A DNA stretch of 64,000 bases from Methanolobus mangrovi (GTDB lineage Archaea; Halobacteriota; Methanosarcinia; Methanosarcinales; Methanosarcinaceae), in NCBI RefSeq assembly GCF_031312535.1, contig NZ_CP133594.1:620001-684000 (forward strand). Direction: 5' to 3'. Numbering within the stretch: position 1 is the stretch's first letter; the number at the start of each line of letters is the position of its first letter. The notes beneath the pieces were generated by a model, which was given only the letters and a program-made list of their open reading frames with translations, did not search any database and was not told where the DNA came from. Below are positions 62,794 through 64,000 of this stretch, piece after piece. Made by a program: the position numbers and the translations under genes.

Positions 62794-63558
62794 ATGCTAG
62801 ATATAGACCCGACAGGTATCCTTATAAGATACAATGTCAAACTCGAGAGTGAGTTATCCACTGATGAAGTAGCTAGAGAACTTTTTCCTTCAGATGTACT
62901 TCTAAGCAATATAGTTGAGGCAGTTTTTGAGGGCGATGAAGATGAGGTCATCATTACTCTCAAAGAGGCAGTAAAAGCTGGCAAAGATCCTATATCCCTC
63001 ATAGACGATGCTCTCATGGTAGGAATGGATATCGTATCTCAATTATATGATGACGGGCTCCTCTTTCTCCCGGATGTGATAATTGCATCCCATGCCATGA
63101 CTGATGGAATTGAATATTGTAAAGAGATATCCGGAAAGACCCATGAATGTAAGGGAACGGTTGTATCATATGTTGTTGAAGGGGATATCCATGACATCGG
63201 TAAAAAGATATTGACCGTATTTTTGAGATCAAATGGATACGATGTCATAGATCTTGGAAGCGACGTGCCTATAGATGAAGTTATAATTGCTGTGCTGAAA
63301 CACAGACCTATTATGCTCACTGGTACCTCCCTGATGACAACGACCATGTATTCCTTTATGGAAGTTAATAACCGCTTACTTGAAAATGATATCAGAATAC
63401 CATTTGTATGTGGTGGCGGGGCTGTAACCCAGGACTTTGTGATGAACTATGAATTGGGTATATATTGTGAAGATGCTGCAATGGTCCCTAAAATTGCAGA
63501 TATGATAATAAAAAACAAAAATATAGATGAATTAAGGGAACAATTTCATGTACATTAA
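62794..63558 (+). CDS. mtaC: Methanol corrinoid protein MtaC-like
   Basis: Corrinoid protein that carries the methyl group from methanol:corrinoid methyltransferase to MtaA. The 254 residues have the N-terminal helical cap (LDIDPTGILIRYNV, DPISLIDDALMVGM) and the B12-binding motif VEGDIHDIGKKI with the cobalt ligand His133, then LTGTSLMTTTMYSF and CGGGAVTQDF. The sequence closely follows MtaC rather than MtbC or MttC. ATG 62794 follows AAAGGAGG. The partner mtaB usually sits next to mtaC, but neither flank shows it here, so the copy is solitary; a PAS sensor gene follows. Functions in energy metabolism in the cytoplasm. Confidence 0.88.
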   Translation: MLDIDPTGILIRYNVKLESELSTDEVARELFPSDVLLSNIVEAVFEGDEDEVIITLKEAVKAGKDPISLIDDALMVGMDIVSQLYDDGLLFLPDVIIASHAMTDGIEYCKEISGKTHECKGTVVSYVVEGDIHDIGKKILTVFLRSNGYDVIDLGSDVPIDEVIIAVLKHRPIMLTGTSLMTTTMYSFMEVNNRLLENDIRIPFVCGGGAVTQDFVMNYELGIYCEDAAMVPKIADMIIKNKNIDELREQFHVH

Positions 63559-63868
63559 CACTATTAGTACAGAAAAATAGAACATAATAGGTGGCTCACA
63601 TCCAAAATCATATCCCTCTTGTGTAGATTGGATTGAAGGAAGTATAAAACTTAGATGAGAGCCAAATATTAATCTGCATCCTTCATGTATTTAATATCTC
63701 CTTTTTAGTCAGGAAACACTAAAGATATGGATAATTCATTTTGATTCTAAATAATCATATATGATTCATCTTTGTGTAAAAAATGTAAGTAGATAATAAA
63801 CAGCTATAATGGCGTAAGGATATAATATTGTTAAAAAAGGGGGTCATATCATCAGTTCTGAAAATCTC
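63559..63868. other. Intergenic between mtaC and PAS sensor gene
   Basis: About 310 bp, AT-rich, with no gene seen. A TATA-like TATAATATTG occurs near 63821-63830 and AAAAAAGGGGG at 63833-63843 could be a ribosome site. Confidence 0.4.
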
Positions 63869-64000
63869 ATGGAAACAAAACATCCCTCTTGCCTGAGGGA
63901 CGCGGAACTTACAGGTATTGGTCCCGTTTTTTCATTTCTCTGGAGCAATGACAACAAGAGGTCAGTAATATCGGTTTCAGATAATATCTCCCTTTTGGAT
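63869..64000 (+). CDS. PAS-domain sensor protein, start only (cut by window end)
   Basis: Forty-four codons remain from ATG 63869. The peptide contains ELTGIGPVFSFLWS and SVISVSDNISLL, a pattern typical of the first PAS domain of methanogen sensor kinases. The region upstream is open in the same frame back to about 63821, but has no standard start codon; AGGGGG at 63838-63843 lies 25 bases from the ATG, so the start is uncertain. It follows mtaC and could regulate methylotrophic genes; this is inference. Confidence 0.6.
   Translation, partial: METKHPSCLRDAELTGIGPVFSFLWSNDNKRSVISVSDNISLLD

Noticed and set aside
1-64000. CRISPR array, tRNA or rRNA genes, insertion sequences
   Set aside because: No regularly spaced repeat array, cloverleaf with CCA-type acceptor, rRNA-like stretch or transposase motif was noticed on reading; a covariance-model search was not possible.

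Overview
The window reads as a chromosome segment of a methylotrophic methanogenic archaeon of the Methanosarcinaceae, most like Methanolobus or Methanococcoides. This is inferred from a methanol-type corrinoid protein (mtaC-like, 62794-63558), a methanogenesis marker protein 8 gene (16769-17617), archaeal TATA-type promoters close to start codons, surface proteins with PGF-like C-terminal anchors, and moderate-to-low GC. No rRNA, tRNA, CRISPR array, transposase or prophage was seen.

Layout. 0.3-3.7 kb: a GNAT acetyltransferase and two tandem, overlapping APC-family amino acid permeases. 3.7-11 kb: a sensory cluster of three intact PAS histidine kinases, a MASE1-like membrane protein and a collapsed kinase pseudogene, with no response regulator. 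11-15 kb: an exported gluzincin-type peptidase and a NorD-like VWA protein. 15.4-18.1 kb: a phenylacetate-CoA-ligase-like enzyme, methanogenesis marker 8 and a PaaI-type thioesterase. 18.2-19.2 kb: a self-contained unit for a 37-residue membrane peptide with two operator-like palindromes and its own terminator, then a second broken histidine kinase. 19.1-22.3 kb: a JAMM protein, malic enzyme and a DUF92 membrane protein.

22.6-27.7 kb holds an acid-activation operon: XRE-cupin regulator, acyl-CoA synthetase, and a 2-oxoacid:ferredoxin oxidoreductase (ferredoxin subunit, alpha subunit, fused beta-gamma subunit). A second XRE-cupin regulator heads a thioesterase and acyl-CoA ligase operon at 32.1-34.8 kb. 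Together with the 15.4 kb genes this gives three CoA ligases and two hot-dog thioesterases in 20 kb, suggesting regulated turnover of organic acids as CoA thioesters. Between and after them lie housekeeping and stress genes (thioredoxin-like, phosphoglycerate mutase, NudC, sirtuin, pirin, Hsp20, LysA-like decarboxylase, subtilase, YjbQ, HIT).

45-50 kb carries secreted proteins (VIT/VWA surface protein and others), a gene fragment, and a gene-free interval with two perfect hairpins, the second followed by a T tract, that may encode a small RNA. 50-54.3 kb contains sfsA and the most unusual locus: a thermolysin-type peptidase whose C-terminus holds eight CPP(A/S)P repeats, overlapping by four bases a PqqD/radical-SAM/SPASM protein. 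This pairing resembles a RiPP-type maturase with a Cys-rich substrate embedded in a peptidase, and is the best candidate for an undescribed system. 54.6-64 kb: an AGCS amino acid symporter, a small acidic protein, uraA-upp, a chagasin-like lipoprotein, a tandem pair of Cys-containing small proteins, an AhpD-like protein, a DMT transporter, a VOC protein, a solitary mtaC, and the beginning of a PAS sensor protein cut by the window end.
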